Assembly: GCA_023489405.1 (NCBI GenBank)
Contig: JAMDCW010000041.1
Span: 1-27,181, forward strand
Direction of reading: 5' to 3'
DNA length: 27,181 bases
From: Chloroflexota bacterium
GTDB lineage: Bacteria > Chloroflexota > UBA4733
Positions 15,729 through 22,966 of the stretch are shown one piece after another. A program made the translations under genes and the position numbers. The notes under the pieces are model-generated. The model saw only the letters and a list, made by a program, of their open reading frames with translations, did not search any database and was not told the origin of the DNA. Positions within the stretch are counted from its first letter, which is position 1, and every line of letters starts with the position of its first letter.

Positions 15729-16290
15729 CTTGGGCCTGCCGCTCACCAAGCTGCACTGCGAGCATGTGACGTGCCCGGTGTAAGCGTACCTTGACGGTGG
15801 CGAGGGACTGGCGCGTGAGGTCGGCAATTTCTTGATATGAGAGATCATGCCAGTGGCGCAGAATAACCATCTGTCGGTACATTTCAGGCAAATGTGTCAG
15901 GGCGTCACGCAATACATCTGCACGCTCCTGGGCCAAGAGCACGATTTCTGGCTCTTCCTCGGTGAAGACCGGAGCTTCCTGCAGAAGCTCCGGATCAAAT
16001 GGCAGCGAACGCCAGTCACGCCGCTGCAACATGCGTATACTAATGTTGGTGAGGATAGTGGAGATCCACGTATAAAAGGCAAATCGCTCGTTATACGAGT
16101 CGAGCCGTGTATAGGCACGGAGAAATGCTTCCTGACATGCGTCTTCCGCCTCTTCACGAGAACGGAGCAACCGATAAGCTAGGCGATATAGCGCTGTAGA
16201 ATACCGGCGAATCAATTCGCCATAGGCGTCGCGGTCGCCACTGCGTGCAGCGCGGACGAGTGCTGGCCCATCAAGTCCATCGAACTCCAT
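15715..16290 (-). CDS. ECF-type (extracytoplasmic function) RNA polymerase sigma factor
   Basis: This 191-residue sigma70-family protein has only regions 2 and 4. Region 2 covers ~20-95 (YRLLRSREEAEDACQEAFLRAY, then WISTILTNISIRMLQRR). After an acidic linker (97-116), region 4 runs ~125-182, with LPEMYRQMVILRH and the helix-turn-helix LSYQEIADLTRQSLATVKVRL. It should direct polymerase to a stress or envelope regulon. The membrane protein gene overlapping its stop is the likely regulator or sensor. The ATG at 16290 is preceded by AGAGGG at 8 bases. It is divergent from the alcohol dehydrogenase gene, with a palindromic site between them. Confidence 0.92.
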   Translation of the reverse strand: MEFDGLDGPALVRAARSGDRDAYGELIRRYSTALYRLAYRLLRSREEAEDACQEAFLRAYTRLDSYNERFAFYTWISTILTNISIRMLQRRDWRSLPFDPELLQEAPVFTEEEPEIVLLAQERADVLRDALTHLPEMYRQMVILRHWHDLSYQEIADLTRQSLATVKVRLHRARHMLAVQLGERQAQGGIA

Positions 16291-16333
16291 GAGTTGCGCC
16301 CTCTTTCATTGGACGAGGATGCTCCGCGTACCC

Positions 16334-16382
16334 GTAGCCTGCTACTCTTGTGGGTATACCACATCTAACGAGTAACGGCTAC
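16334..16382. promoter_or_regulatory. 49-bp nested imperfect palindrome in the divergent sigma/ADH promoter region
   Basis: Outer arms GTAGCCTGCTACT (16334-16346) and AGTAACGGCTAC (16371-16382) are near reverse complements. Between them lies the perfect 8-bp palindrome GGTATACC (16353-16360), flanked by TGTG and ACA. All arms share nearly the same centre (~16357). Its position between two divergent starts (16290 and 16420) suggests an operator or dual regulatory site. The binding protein is unknown. Confidence 0.45.
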
Positions 16383-16419
16383 TAACAAACAGCACAAGGC
16401 TAGAGAGGTCGAATCAGCG

Positions 16420-17460
16420 ATGCAAGCTGTTGTCGTCCATCGCCCTGGGTACGTTTCTGTGGAACGTGTCGAAGATCCAACGTGCGCCGATGATGGTGTT
16501 GTCATCCGCGTAAGTCGCTGTGGTATCTGCGGCACTGATCAGCATGTCTTCGCAGGCGATTATGGCCTTGCACAGTATCCACTTATTCCCGGACACGAAG
16601 TAGCTGGCACGGTGGTTGAGGTGGGGCGCGCCGTTCAAACGATCCGTCCTGGTCAACAGGTGGTTGTTGAGCCAAATATTCACTGTGAACGTTGCTTACC
16701 TTGCCGGACACGGCGTGGCAATCACTGTCTCAACCTGAAAGTGTTAGGCATTAATGAAGCCGGTGGTTTCGCCACCTTCCTCCAGGCGCCTGAGCGCAAT
16801 ATATACGCTGCTGACCAATTGACTCCGAGTCAGGCAGCCTTCGTAGAACCGCTAGCTTGCGTCGTCCATGGCGTTTGCCGCCTGGCCCCTACCCCGGGAA
16901 GCCGGATTCTCATTGCTGGTGCAGGCCCCATAGGGTTGCTCATGCTTCAAACACTCCTACATAGTGGAGCAGCGATTATTACCGTGACTGATCTCCACGC
17001 CTCGCGGTTGGCATTAGCCCAAGAACTGGGAGCATCGCAGGCTGTCATTGCGACGAATGATAATGACGGCGAACTGATGGATATTGCCCCATTGGGCTAT
17101 GATGCGGCCGTTGACTGCACAGGGATTCCGCTGGTCATCGAACGTTTGGTGCCACGCTTAGCGCCCGGAGGTAAGCTACTCATATTTGGCGTCGCACCGG
17201 AAGAAGCCGCTATCCGGATTCGTCCTTATGAGCTGTTCCAGCGCGACCTGACGCTCCTAGGAAGCTTTGCTGTAGCTTACACTTTTGACGCTGCGCTCGC
17301 GCTGCTTGAGTCCGGTGCTGTGCGAGTCGACCGTCTAGTATCGCGCTCTTTTGGTCTCCAGGGCTTTGCCCAGGGGTTGGAACTTATGCGCAAAGGAATC
17401 GATGTCCTGAAAGTTCAACTAGATCCTGCCCTCGATCATGACCAGCTCACATCTTCGTAG
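16420..17460 (+). CDS. zinc-dependent medium-chain alcohol/polyol dehydrogenase (threonine/sorbitol dehydrogenase-like)
   Basis: This is a 346-residue NAD(P)-dependent MDR enzyme. The catalytic zinc ligands are Cys37 (GICGTD) and His59-Glu60 (PGHE). The structural zinc lobe has four Cys at 89, 92, 95 and 103 (CERCLPC...C). The cofactor loop is GAGPIG (~168-173), followed by an acidic residue (VTDLHASR) that suggests NAD preference. Closest classes by pattern are L-threonine 3-dehydrogenase, sorbitol/xylitol dehydrogenase and galactitol-1-phosphate dehydrogenase, and the substrate is not resolved. The ATG at 16420 has an AGAGAGG about 12 bases upstream, somewhat far. It is divergent from the ECF sigma gene and followed by a hairpin. 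Confidence 0.9.
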   Translation: MQAVVVHRPGYVSVERVEDPTCADDGVVIRVSRCGICGTDQHVFAGDYGLAQYPLIPGHEVAGTVVEVGRAVQTIRPGQQVVVEPNIHCERCLPCRTRRGNHCLNLKVLGINEAGGFATFLQAPERNIYAADQLTPSQAAFVEPLACVVHGVCRLAPTPGSRILIAGAGPIGLLMLQTLLHSGAAIITVTDLHASRLALAQELGASQAVIATNDNDGELMDIAPLGYDAAVDCTGIPLVIERLVPRLAPGGKLLIFGVAPEEAAIRIRPYELFQRDLTLLGSFAVAYTFDAALALLESGAVRVDRLVSRSFGLQGFAQGLELMRKGIDVLKVQLDPALDHDQLTSS

Positions 17461-17477
17461 GGGAGATAGCAGAGCGC

Positions 17478-17509
17478 TACCCTGAGAATACCTTCGAGGA
17501 GGCAGGGTA
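17478..17509 (+). terminator. possible terminator hairpin after the alcohol dehydrogenase gene
   Basis: TACCCTG (17478-17484) pairs perfectly with CAGGGTA (17503-17509). Inside lies CCTTCGAGG, which can form a small inner stem. GCGC on both flanks (17474-17477, 17513-17516) may extend it across a bulge. No U-run follows, so intrinsic termination is uncertain. Confidence 0.4.
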
Positions 17510-17528
17510 AGTGCGCTGGGGAGTCCCG

Positions 17529-17756
17529 CTACTGAGCGAGTGTAGGTGCGCGGTGTATTTCCACCCAACCAGCTACTGCTTGAGGCTCAGGGTGTGGCCC
17601 TACTGTCTCTAAGCACAGACGAACGTGGCGACGACACAACGGCGTTCCGGCTAACGAGCGCCGTGCTGTCAGGCCATCACCGCAGGCACATAGGGGTGTG
17701 TCATTCCCCGCCGAACGTGTTGGCTTCCAATGCCGTCCTGCTCCACCACTAGGCAT
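17529..17756 (-). CDS. small Cys/His-containing protein, function unknown
   Basis: This is a 75-residue frame on the minus strand with unusually complete expression signals for an otherwise empty interval. The ATG at 17756 has GGGGAG seven bases upstream. A TTGACA/GATAAC pair 18 bases apart lies at 17777-17806. The protein has CACGDGLTARRSLAGTPLC then RRHVRLC, giving a CxC-x17-CxxHxxxC arrangement that could bind zinc, in an Arg-rich context. I do not recognise the family. It could also be a chance open frame, as there is no homology argument. Confidence 0.4.
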   Translation of the reverse strand: MPSGGAGRHWKPTRSAGNDTPLCACGDGLTARRSLAGTPLCRRHVRLCLETVGPHPEPQAVAGWVEIHRAPTLAQ

Positions 17757-17952
17757 CTCTATGCTCCCCAGTCTTTGTTATCTTCACTGCCTGGCTGCTC
17801 TGTCAACCACAGCGTATCCTCAACCCATGAGCTTGCAGGGTACCATCTCCGTGGCACAACTGTATGCCTAATATGGTCGATCTCCTCAGCTATACTGAAC
17901 AGCGCTGAAGTGTAGCCGATTGCGTGATATCGCAGGATGGAGGGGGCTTAGA
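17757..17952 (+). promoter_or_regulatory. upstream region of glyA
   Basis: About 195 bases precede glyA. A TATACT box near 17890-17895 could be its -10, with no good -35 at the usual distance. I looked for a glycine riboswitch because of glyA. The characteristic paired elements ending in a CTCTCAGG-like stretch are not present. Confidence 0.3.
17777..17806 (-). promoter_or_regulatory. candidate sigma70 promoter for the small Cys-rich gene
   Basis: On the minus strand there is a perfect TTGACA (complement of 17801-17806). After 18 bases comes GATAAC (complement of 17777-17782), four of six matches. The predicted start near 17770 falls just before the GGGGAG of the 75-residue gene. Confidence 0.45.
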
Positions 17953-19218
17953 GTGACCAAAACACATGCTCTACGGGAGGCTGATCCTACGCTCTTTGAT
18001 CTCCTCCAAAAAGAAGAATGCCGTCAGTGGCAAAATATCGAGCTGATCGCTTCAGAGAACTACACCAGCGCGGCTGTCCTAGAAGCGGCAGGAACGATTC
18101 TCACGAACAAGTATGCAGAAGGTTACCCTGGGAATCGCTACTATGGCGGTTGTGAATGGGTTGATGGCATTGAACAACTTGCAATCGACCGCGCAAAGGC
18201 GCTTTTTGGCGCCGAACATGCCAATGTGCAGCCGCATTCTGGCGCTGGCGCGAATATGGCTGCATACTACGCAGTACTCGAGCCCGGTGATACGGTGATG
18301 GGGCTTCGTCTCGATCAGGGTGGTCATTTGACCCATGGGAAACTGGTGAACTTTTCGGGACATCTCTACCATTTCGTCTCTTACGGGTTGGATCCGGAAA
18401 CCGAGCTCATCGATTACGATGCGCTTGCGGAACAAGCGCGGAGTACACGTCCGAAGTTGATCGTGGCCGGTGCTACCGTCTACTCCCGCATCATCGACTT
18501 TCCGCGCCTGCGAGCGATCTGCGACGAAGTCGGCGCGTTGCTCATGGTGGACATGGCCCACATAGCCGGTCTCGTGGCGGGCGGTGTCCATCCGTCGCCG
18601 GTTCCGTATGCAGATATCGTCACATCCACGACGCACAAAACACTTCGAGGTCCTCGGAGTGGCTTCATTCTCTGCCGTGAACACTTCGCCAAAGCGATAG
18701 ACGCTGCTGTTTTCCCTGGCATTCAAGGTGGTCCCCTCGTCCATATCATTGCAGCGAAAGCCGTAGCTTTCTATGAGGCAGGGCAGCCGGAGTTCCGCAT
18801 TTATGCGCAGCGCGTTGTAGACAATGCGCGAGCTCTCGCCACCGCGCTGCAAGAACAGGGGTTGCGCATCGTCTCTGGTGGCACCGACAACCATGTTATG
18901 TTAGTTGACTTACGTTCAGTAGCTAATATGAGCGGGAAGCGCGCAGAACGAGTTCTTGATGAAGTGAACATCACTGTCAACAAGAATCAGATTCCTAATG
19001 ATCCCTTGCCACCAGCACGTACGAGCGGAATTCGACTGGGGACACCGGCAACGACGACCCGAGGCTTCGGTATTGAGGAGATGCACCAAATTGCTCTTTT
19101 CATCGCTGATACACTGCATCATTGGAAGGATGAAACCAAACTGCGGCAGATTCGGGAAGACGTTATCGCTCTCTGTTCTCGTTTTCCGGTTCCAGGCATT
19201 ACAGATACGACTCTCTGA
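17953..19218 (+). CDS. glyA: serine hydroxymethyltransferase
   Basis: This 421-residue PLP enzyme interconverts serine plus tetrahydrofolate with glycine plus 5,10-methylene-THF, the main entry of one-carbon units. Landmarks are ELIASENYTS near the N-terminus, KYAEGYPGNRYYGGCE, and the PLP lysine Lys229 in STTHKTLRGPRSG. At the C-terminus it has NKNQIPND and SGIRLGTPATTTRG. Length is normal. The GTG at 17953 is used, with GGAGGGGG six bases before it, rather than a TTG eleven codons upstream. upp follows after 12 bases. The folate products connect to the FchA-like and folD genes 2-3 kb downstream. Confidence 0.97.
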   Translation: MTKTHALREADPTLFDLLQKEECRQWQNIELIASENYTSAAVLEAAGTILTNKYAEGYPGNRYYGGCEWVDGIEQLAIDRAKALFGAEHANVQPHSGAGANMAAYYAVLEPGDTVMGLRLDQGGHLTHGKLVNFSGHLYHFVSYGLDPETELIDYDALAEQARSTRPKLIVAGATVYSRIIDFPRLRAICDEVGALLMVDMAHIAGLVAGGVHPSPVPYADIVTSTTHKTLRGPRSGFILCREHFAKAIDAAVFPGIQGGPLVHIIAAKAVAFYEAGQPEFRIYAQRVVDNARALATALQEQGLRIVSGGTDNHVMLVDLRSVANMSGKRAERVLDEVNITVNKNQIPNDPLPPARTSGIRLGTPATTTRGFGIEEMHQIALFIADTLHHWKDETKLRQIREDVIALCSRFPVPGITDTTL

Positions 19219-19230
19219 AAACTGAACCCC

Positions 19231-19887
19231 ATGGTAGCCGCGATTCGCGTCGTTGATCATCCGCTCGTCCGTACTAAGCTTGCTGCCCTGAGGATATCGA
19301 CGACGCCGGCACGTGAATTTCGGATGCTCTTGGAAGATCTGGGCATGCTGCTGACCTATGAGGCGAGCTGGAATCTGGAGGTATGTGACGCTACGATCAC
19401 AACACCCATTGCGGTGACCAAGGGAGCAACCCTATCCCAGAGGATAGGACTAGTACCAATTCTTCGAGCCGGCATCGGAATGCTCAACGGAGCGCTCCAC
19501 GTCTTCCCGGATGCTCAGGTTTGGCATCTCGGCGTCTACCGTGACGAACACCGTCTTGTGCCGGTAGAGTACTATAACAGGCTACCGCAGACTCCGACTG
19601 TCGATCGCTGCTTCATTCTTGATCCTATGCTTGCTACTGGGGGATCAGCCGTAGCCGCTACCGATGTGCTGAAGCGCTGGGGCATCTGTCACATCCATTT
19701 CATTGGCGTCATCGGCTCACCCGAAGGTGTTTATCGCCTTTCTCAACATCATCCAGATGTGGCGATCACCCTAGCAGCAATCGATGATCATCTCAATGAT
19801 AGTGGCTTCATCGTTCCAGGACTTGGAGATGCTGGAGACCGCCAGTTCGGAACAGGTATCTACGCTTGTCCTCGACCTATCGAGTGA
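19231..19887 (+). CDS. upp: uracil phosphoribosyltransferase
   Basis: This 218-residue pyrimidine salvage enzyme converts uracil and PRPP to UMP. It shows the family N-terminus (DHPLVRTKLAALR), the LVPILRAGIGM segment, the PRPP loop FILDPMLATGGS (~129-140), and the uracil-binding C-terminus GLGDAGDRQFGT. The ATG at 19231 follows the glyA stop by 12 bases, so a glyA-upp operon is likely. Only a weak SD is visible. Its 3' end overlaps the convergent speD gene by 28 bases with no room for a conventional terminator between them. Confidence 0.97.
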   Translation: MVAAIRVVDHPLVRTKLAALRISTTPAREFRMLLEDLGMLLTYEASWNLEVCDATITTPIAVTKGATLSQRIGLVPILRAGIGMLNGALHVFPDAQVWHLGVYRDEHRLVPVEYYNRLPQTPTVDRCFILDPMLATGGSAVAATDVLKRWGICHIHFIGVIGSPEGVYRLSQHHPDVAITLAAIDDHLNDSGFIVPGLGDAGDRQFGTGIYACPRPIE

Positions 19888-20222
19888 AGTCGATATTGAC
19901 AGGGTTCAAGGTAAGCGCGTAGGCGCTCCACGATGAACGCCTCATTCATGTCCCCGCATGCCTGCACATCGAGAAGGAGGAGGCGTTCTTCAACCCACGT
20001 ATGGATACTCACATGTGACTGGGATAAGAGCAGTACACCTGTAAAACCGTGGGGGTGGAACTGATGTACGCATTCATCTACAATGCTTGCACCGGACTGT
20101 ACGACTGCTTCGCGCACTGCCGACCACAATGGCTCGACCATAACCAATGGTGCGGGATCTTCGACTGTTATGTCGGCGAGAAGCTCTCGATGCTCTCCCC
20201 TTTCTTCGGAATACGTTCCCAT
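19860..20222 (-). CDS. speD: S-adenosylmethionine decarboxylase proenzyme (SpeD/SpeH type)
   Basis: This 120-residue class 1b-type AdoMetDC makes decarboxylated SAM for spermidine synthesis. It is self-cleaved to create a pyruvoyl group. The core reads HQFHPHGFTGVLLL, then SQSHVSIHTW, with Ser69 as the pyruvoyl precursor, His74 and Cys89 (CGD). The residue before the cleavage Ser is Gln68, where most homologues have Glu, and the usual WPE is WVE. The ATG at 20222 has AGGGGT eight bases upstream; the frame is open further upstream without such support. It converges on upp with a 28-base overlap. It is functionally linked to mtnP nearby. Confidence 0.93.
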   Translation of the reverse strand: MGTYSEERGEHRELLADITVEDPAPLVMVEPLWSAVREAVVQSGASIVDECVHQFHPHGFTGVLLLSQSHVSIHTWVEERLLLLDVQACGDMNEAFIVERLRAYLEPCQYRLHSIGRGQA

Positions 20223-20303
20223 CAACGGCACCCCTGATCCGTTTCTTCCACCTAATATTTTAAAGCGTACAATAAAGCAATAAGAATGTGGGAGGAGAAA
20301 GTC

Positions 20304-20657
20304 TTGGCAAAGAAGCGAGAACACCGGTTGCTTCGCGGTGTACCCATGGGCTTAGGGGGCGCCTTCCGACTACTGCCAATAGTCTGGCGCTATGGCCAGC
20401 TCAGCTATCACCTTCTTCGAGACGAGCGTGTTTCCATGCCAGCGAAAGCTGGCCTAATCGCGGGTGGGTTACTCGTTTTCGGGCCATGGGATGTCATACC
20501 TGCGAGCCTGCCAGTTATTGGTGAACTGAGCGACTTTCTCCTCCTTCTTGCCGTCATTCAGCTTTTCCTGCGCGTGATTCCACAGCCGATCGTTGAGGAG
20601 CACATCGAGAGGCTCGGTTTACAAGGACGGATTCGTGTGCTGTTACGTCCTTCTTGA
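20304..20657 (+). CDS. DUF1232 (YkvA-like) small membrane protein
   Basis: This 117-residue protein has the DUF1232 core KAGLIAGGLLVFGPWDVIPASLP, spanning the typical PxDxIP-type stretch. Two hydrophobic segments (roughly 50-68 and 72-92) follow a basic N-terminus. The family is widespread, and some members are linked to envelope or stress phenotypes, but no biochemical role is established. The TTG at 20304 is preferred because GGGAGGAG (20290-20297) sits six bases before it. The ATG at 20286 lies upstream of that SD. It is divergent from speD across an AT-rich 80-bp gap. Confidence 0.8.
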   Translation: MAKKREHRLLRGVPMGLGGAFRLLPIVWRYGQLSYHLLRDERVSMPAKAGLIAGGLLVFGPWDVIPASLPVIGELSDFLLLLAVIQLFLRVIPQPIVEEHIERLGLQGRIRVLLRPS

Positions 20658-20696
20658 TATCGCACCTGATCCTCTCGGTAGAAGGGAGCTCTGGGC

Positions 20697-21155
20697 ATGA
20701 CCTGGCAAACAATCGTCAGCTATTTGTTCACTACGCCGGGCTCTGAGTTCAGCTATTATGCGCCGTTCCTCATGCTGATTGTCGGTGCTTTACTGCTTCC
20801 CATTCAGCATTTCATCCTTGAAGGGCGCCGGCGCCTCCAGAACTATCGACCTGTTCAAGAGCTTCTCGATCGTGTAGCGAGCATGAGCGCTGCGGCTGCG
20901 ATTCTTGCGTTACTGTTGGTCGTTGCACGGCACGCAAACTTGCCGGTAATTTCCTGGCGGCTATGGCTCTATCTCTATGTCGTAGTGGTTGCCGTGGCTT
21001 TCGTGCTCACACTCCGGTTCGTGTATTCCACGTTACTCCGGGGGCTTGCAGCGCGCGATAATGAGTTATTGCGCCATCGTTACCTTGCATCGCCCAATCA
21101 ACGTCAGGTTCTGCACGCTCAGGAACGCCGCCGTTCAGCTTCACGCCGCCATTAG
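20697..21155 (+). CDS. small membrane protein of unknown function
   Basis: This 152-residue protein has about three predicted membrane helices: YYAPFLMLIVGALLLPIQHF (20-39), a stretch ~64-80, and a strong one at LWLYLYVVVVAVAFVLTL (~89-106). The C-terminus is highly basic (RRRSASRRH) and the loops are Arg-rich, so most of the tail is probably cytosolic. I do not recognise the family. The ATG at 20697 has AGAAGGGAG about ten bases upstream. It follows the DUF1232 gene by 39 bases, so a two-gene membrane unit is plausible. Confidence 0.7.
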   Translation: MTWQTIVSYLFTTPGSEFSYYAPFLMLIVGALLLPIQHFILEGRRRLQNYRPVQELLDRVASMSAAAAILALLLVVARHANLPVISWRLWLYLYVVVVAVAFVLTLRFVYSTLLRGLAARDNELLRHRYLASPNQRQVLHAQERRRSASRRH

Positions 21156-21187
21156 CATCGCCAAGTGGGGAGACGGCATCACACGAT

Positions 21188-21239
21188 TGCCTCAGGATAG
21201 CGAGTAAAGTGACTCTCACGACATTGCAATGGTGAGGCA
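21188..21239 (+). other. paired repeats in the leader of the FchA-like gene
   Basis: TGCCTCA (21188-21194) and TGAGGCA (21233-21239) are perfect complements. Between them is a smaller GTGA/TCAC hairpin near 21209-21219. The structure ends about 97 bases before the ATG at 21336. It may be a structured 5' leader or remain of a terminator. No known riboswitch is recognised. Confidence 0.3.
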
Positions 21240-21335
21240 GTACGAGAAGTAGGGAAACGATCACGAGGCGCTGGCTATTTGCCGCAATGCTGGCTCGTAG
21301 ACTACGCGGGGTACACTAGAGAGGATCTCAAGCTC

Positions 21336-21998
21336 ATGCAGCTTGCCGAAGTGCAAAAGCTAGGGGAGTTTCTCGCGGCATTGGCATCTCCAGCTCCGAC
21401 GCCAGGGGGAGGGGCCGCCGCTGCGGTTGCAGGGGCCCATGGAGCAGCGCTACTCAGCATGGTCTGCCATTTTTCGCTTGGCCGAGAGAATTTAGCTGCC
21501 TGGCAAGATCAAATTCAGGATACGCTTGTCTATGCCGATGCGGCACGCGCTCGTTTTTTGAGCATTGTGGACGCTGACGCTGCCGCATACGTGCAAGTCA
21601 GTCAAGCCTATGCTCAGCCGCACCGCAATCGAGAAGAGCGTTTGCAGCGCCGCCGCGCCATTGCTGATGCGCTCTATCAAGCGACACAGCCACCACTCAC
21701 GATTATCGAAATTACTGCCGAGCTTGTCCTCAAAGCACGCGCGCTCGTTGAGCATTCGAATCGGAACTTGGTGAGCGACCTTGGTGCAGCGGGGATATTT
21801 CTCGAAACAGCCTATTCCATTGCCCGCGCCAATATTGCCGAAAATGTTCACGGACTGGGAGATGATCCTCGTAGTCAGAAAGTCGTTGACCGCTGGCTGC
21901 GAACGAGCGCTAGCGTTGAGGATACTCTGCTTGCTCTCCGAGCGAGTGTCATCGCCCTTTTACCATCACTCCCCACTGCACCTTCGGGTCATCGATAA
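21336..21998 (+). CDS. formiminotransferase-cyclodeaminase-fold protein, probable methenyl-THF cyclohydrolase (FchA-like)
   Basis: This 220-residue stand-alone FTCD C-terminal domain protein has the signature SPAPTPGGGAAAAVAG near residue 18-33. A conserved VDADAAAYVQV segment and a helical C-terminus with NLVSDLGAAGIFLETA and NIAENVHGL follow. Members include formimino-THF cyclodeaminase and clostridial FchA, a 5,10-methenyl-THF cyclohydrolase. No formiminotransferase or histidine-degradation gene is nearby. folD follows 45 bases downstream and lacks its own cyclohydrolase lysine, so an FchA-type role is inferred. The ATG at 21336 is preceded by AGAGGA at 10 bases. The open frame upstream is not supported by homology. 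Confidence 0.85.
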   Translation: MQLAEVQKLGEFLAALASPAPTPGGGAAAAVAGAHGAALLSMVCHFSLGRENLAAWQDQIQDTLVYADAARARFLSIVDADAAAYVQVSQAYAQPHRNREERLQRRRAIADALYQATQPPLTIIEITAELVLKARALVEHSNRNLVSDLGAAGIFLETAYSIARANIAENVHGLGDDPRSQKVVDRWLRTSASVEDTLLALRASVIALLPSLPTAPSGHR

Positions 21999-22043
21999 TA
22001 TCGCGAAGAATGGGATAGCGCGCCTCTGAGAAAGGATTTCCCA

Positions 22044-22916
22044 ATGGCTATCCGGGTGGAAGGACAAGCAATTGCGGAACGCATACTGCAGGATGTACGG
22101 AGCCGTGCAGCGGCGTTTACGGAGCGCTCTGGCCGGCCTCCGCAGCTTGCTATCGTACGCTATGGCGCTATTAAAGATGCAGTGCTCTACGCTCGTACAC
22201 TGCGACGGGCGTGCCAGCGAACTGGACTTGCCGCAAGGGAGCAAGAACTTTCAGCAAGCCTCACTATCCATGAAGCGCTTGCCGCCATCCAGCTCTTGAA
22301 TGACGACCCTGCCGTTGATGGAATTCTCATTCAGACTCCGCTGCCAGGACACTTGCCCAGAGAACAGATCCTGGCGCGCGTGAACCCGTTGAAAGATGTC
22401 GATGGCCTCACACCGGAAAATCAAGGGCTTCTGCTTCTTGGTCAGCCGCGTCATGTTCCCGCAACTGCGGAGGCCATCGTGCTTCTTGCTGAACAAGCGG
22501 CTCACTCGTTGCGTGGGCTCCGCGTGACTGTCATCGGTCGCAGCAATGTTGTCGGACTGCCAGCAGCCCTGCTATTTTTACGCGCCAATGCAACCGTTAC
22601 CATTTGCCACCGTAGCACAAAGGAGCTGGAGGTTGCACTCCACTCTGCCGATGTTGTCGTCGCTGCGGCGGGAACGCCTGGTCTCATTTCTGGGGATATG
22701 ATCCGTCCGGGTGCGATTGTCATCGATGCCGGAACGACAATGACAGCAGAAGGGCTACGAGGTGATGTCGATTTTACTAGCACTGATCCTGTGGCAGGTT
22801 ATCTGACGCCTGTCCCAGGAGGTGTGGGCCGTGTTACGAACGCTCTACTGCTACGAGGTGTTGTCACGGCCGCCGAAGAGAATCGATCCGCTCTTCCCAC
22901 TCGTCGTCACGATTAG
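22044..22916 (+). CDS. folD: FolD-family methylene-THF dehydrogenase, cyclohydrolase site altered
   Basis: This 290-residue FolD-fold protein keeps many landmarks: Tyr49, Gln97 (ILIQTPLP), PLKDVDG (115-121), nucleotide loop GRSNVVG (165-171), CHRST, VIDAGT, and PVPGGVGRVT. Two active-site elements differ. The catalytic Lys of the YxxxK motif (Lys54 in Escherichia coli) is Leu53 in a gap-free alignment (YARTLRRAC against YVASKRKAC), and the PCTP motif reads PATA (139-142). In bifunctional FolD that lysine is needed for cyclohydrolase activity, while dehydrogenase activity can survive its loss. A dehydrogenase-only enzyme is therefore inferred, with the adjacent FchA-like protein supplying the hydrolase. 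The ATG at 22044 has GAAAGGA upstream. Confidence 0.9.
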   Translation: MAIRVEGQAIAERILQDVRSRAAAFTERSGRPPQLAIVRYGAIKDAVLYARTLRRACQRTGLAAREQELSASLTIHEALAAIQLLNDDPAVDGILIQTPLPGHLPREQILARVNPLKDVDGLTPENQGLLLLGQPRHVPATAEAIVLLAEQAAHSLRGLRVTVIGRSNVVGLPAALLFLRANATVTICHRSTKELEVALHSADVVVAAAGTPGLISGDMIRPGAIVIDAGTTMTAEGLRGDVDFTSTDPVAGYLTPVPGGVGRVTNALLLRGVVTAAEENRSALPTRRHD

Positions 22917-22966
22917 CTGGGCATGTGATACCGTCATTTTCACGAGAGCAGAGAAGGGATAGCAGC

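Noticed and set aside
17757..17952. Glycine riboswitch before glyA
   Set aside because: The conserved aptamer elements are not found in the interval.
18079..18894. Open frame of 271 codons on the minus strand
   Set aside because: It lies wholly antisense to glyA, whose frame is certain. The translation has no recognisable domain and is a codon-bias shadow.
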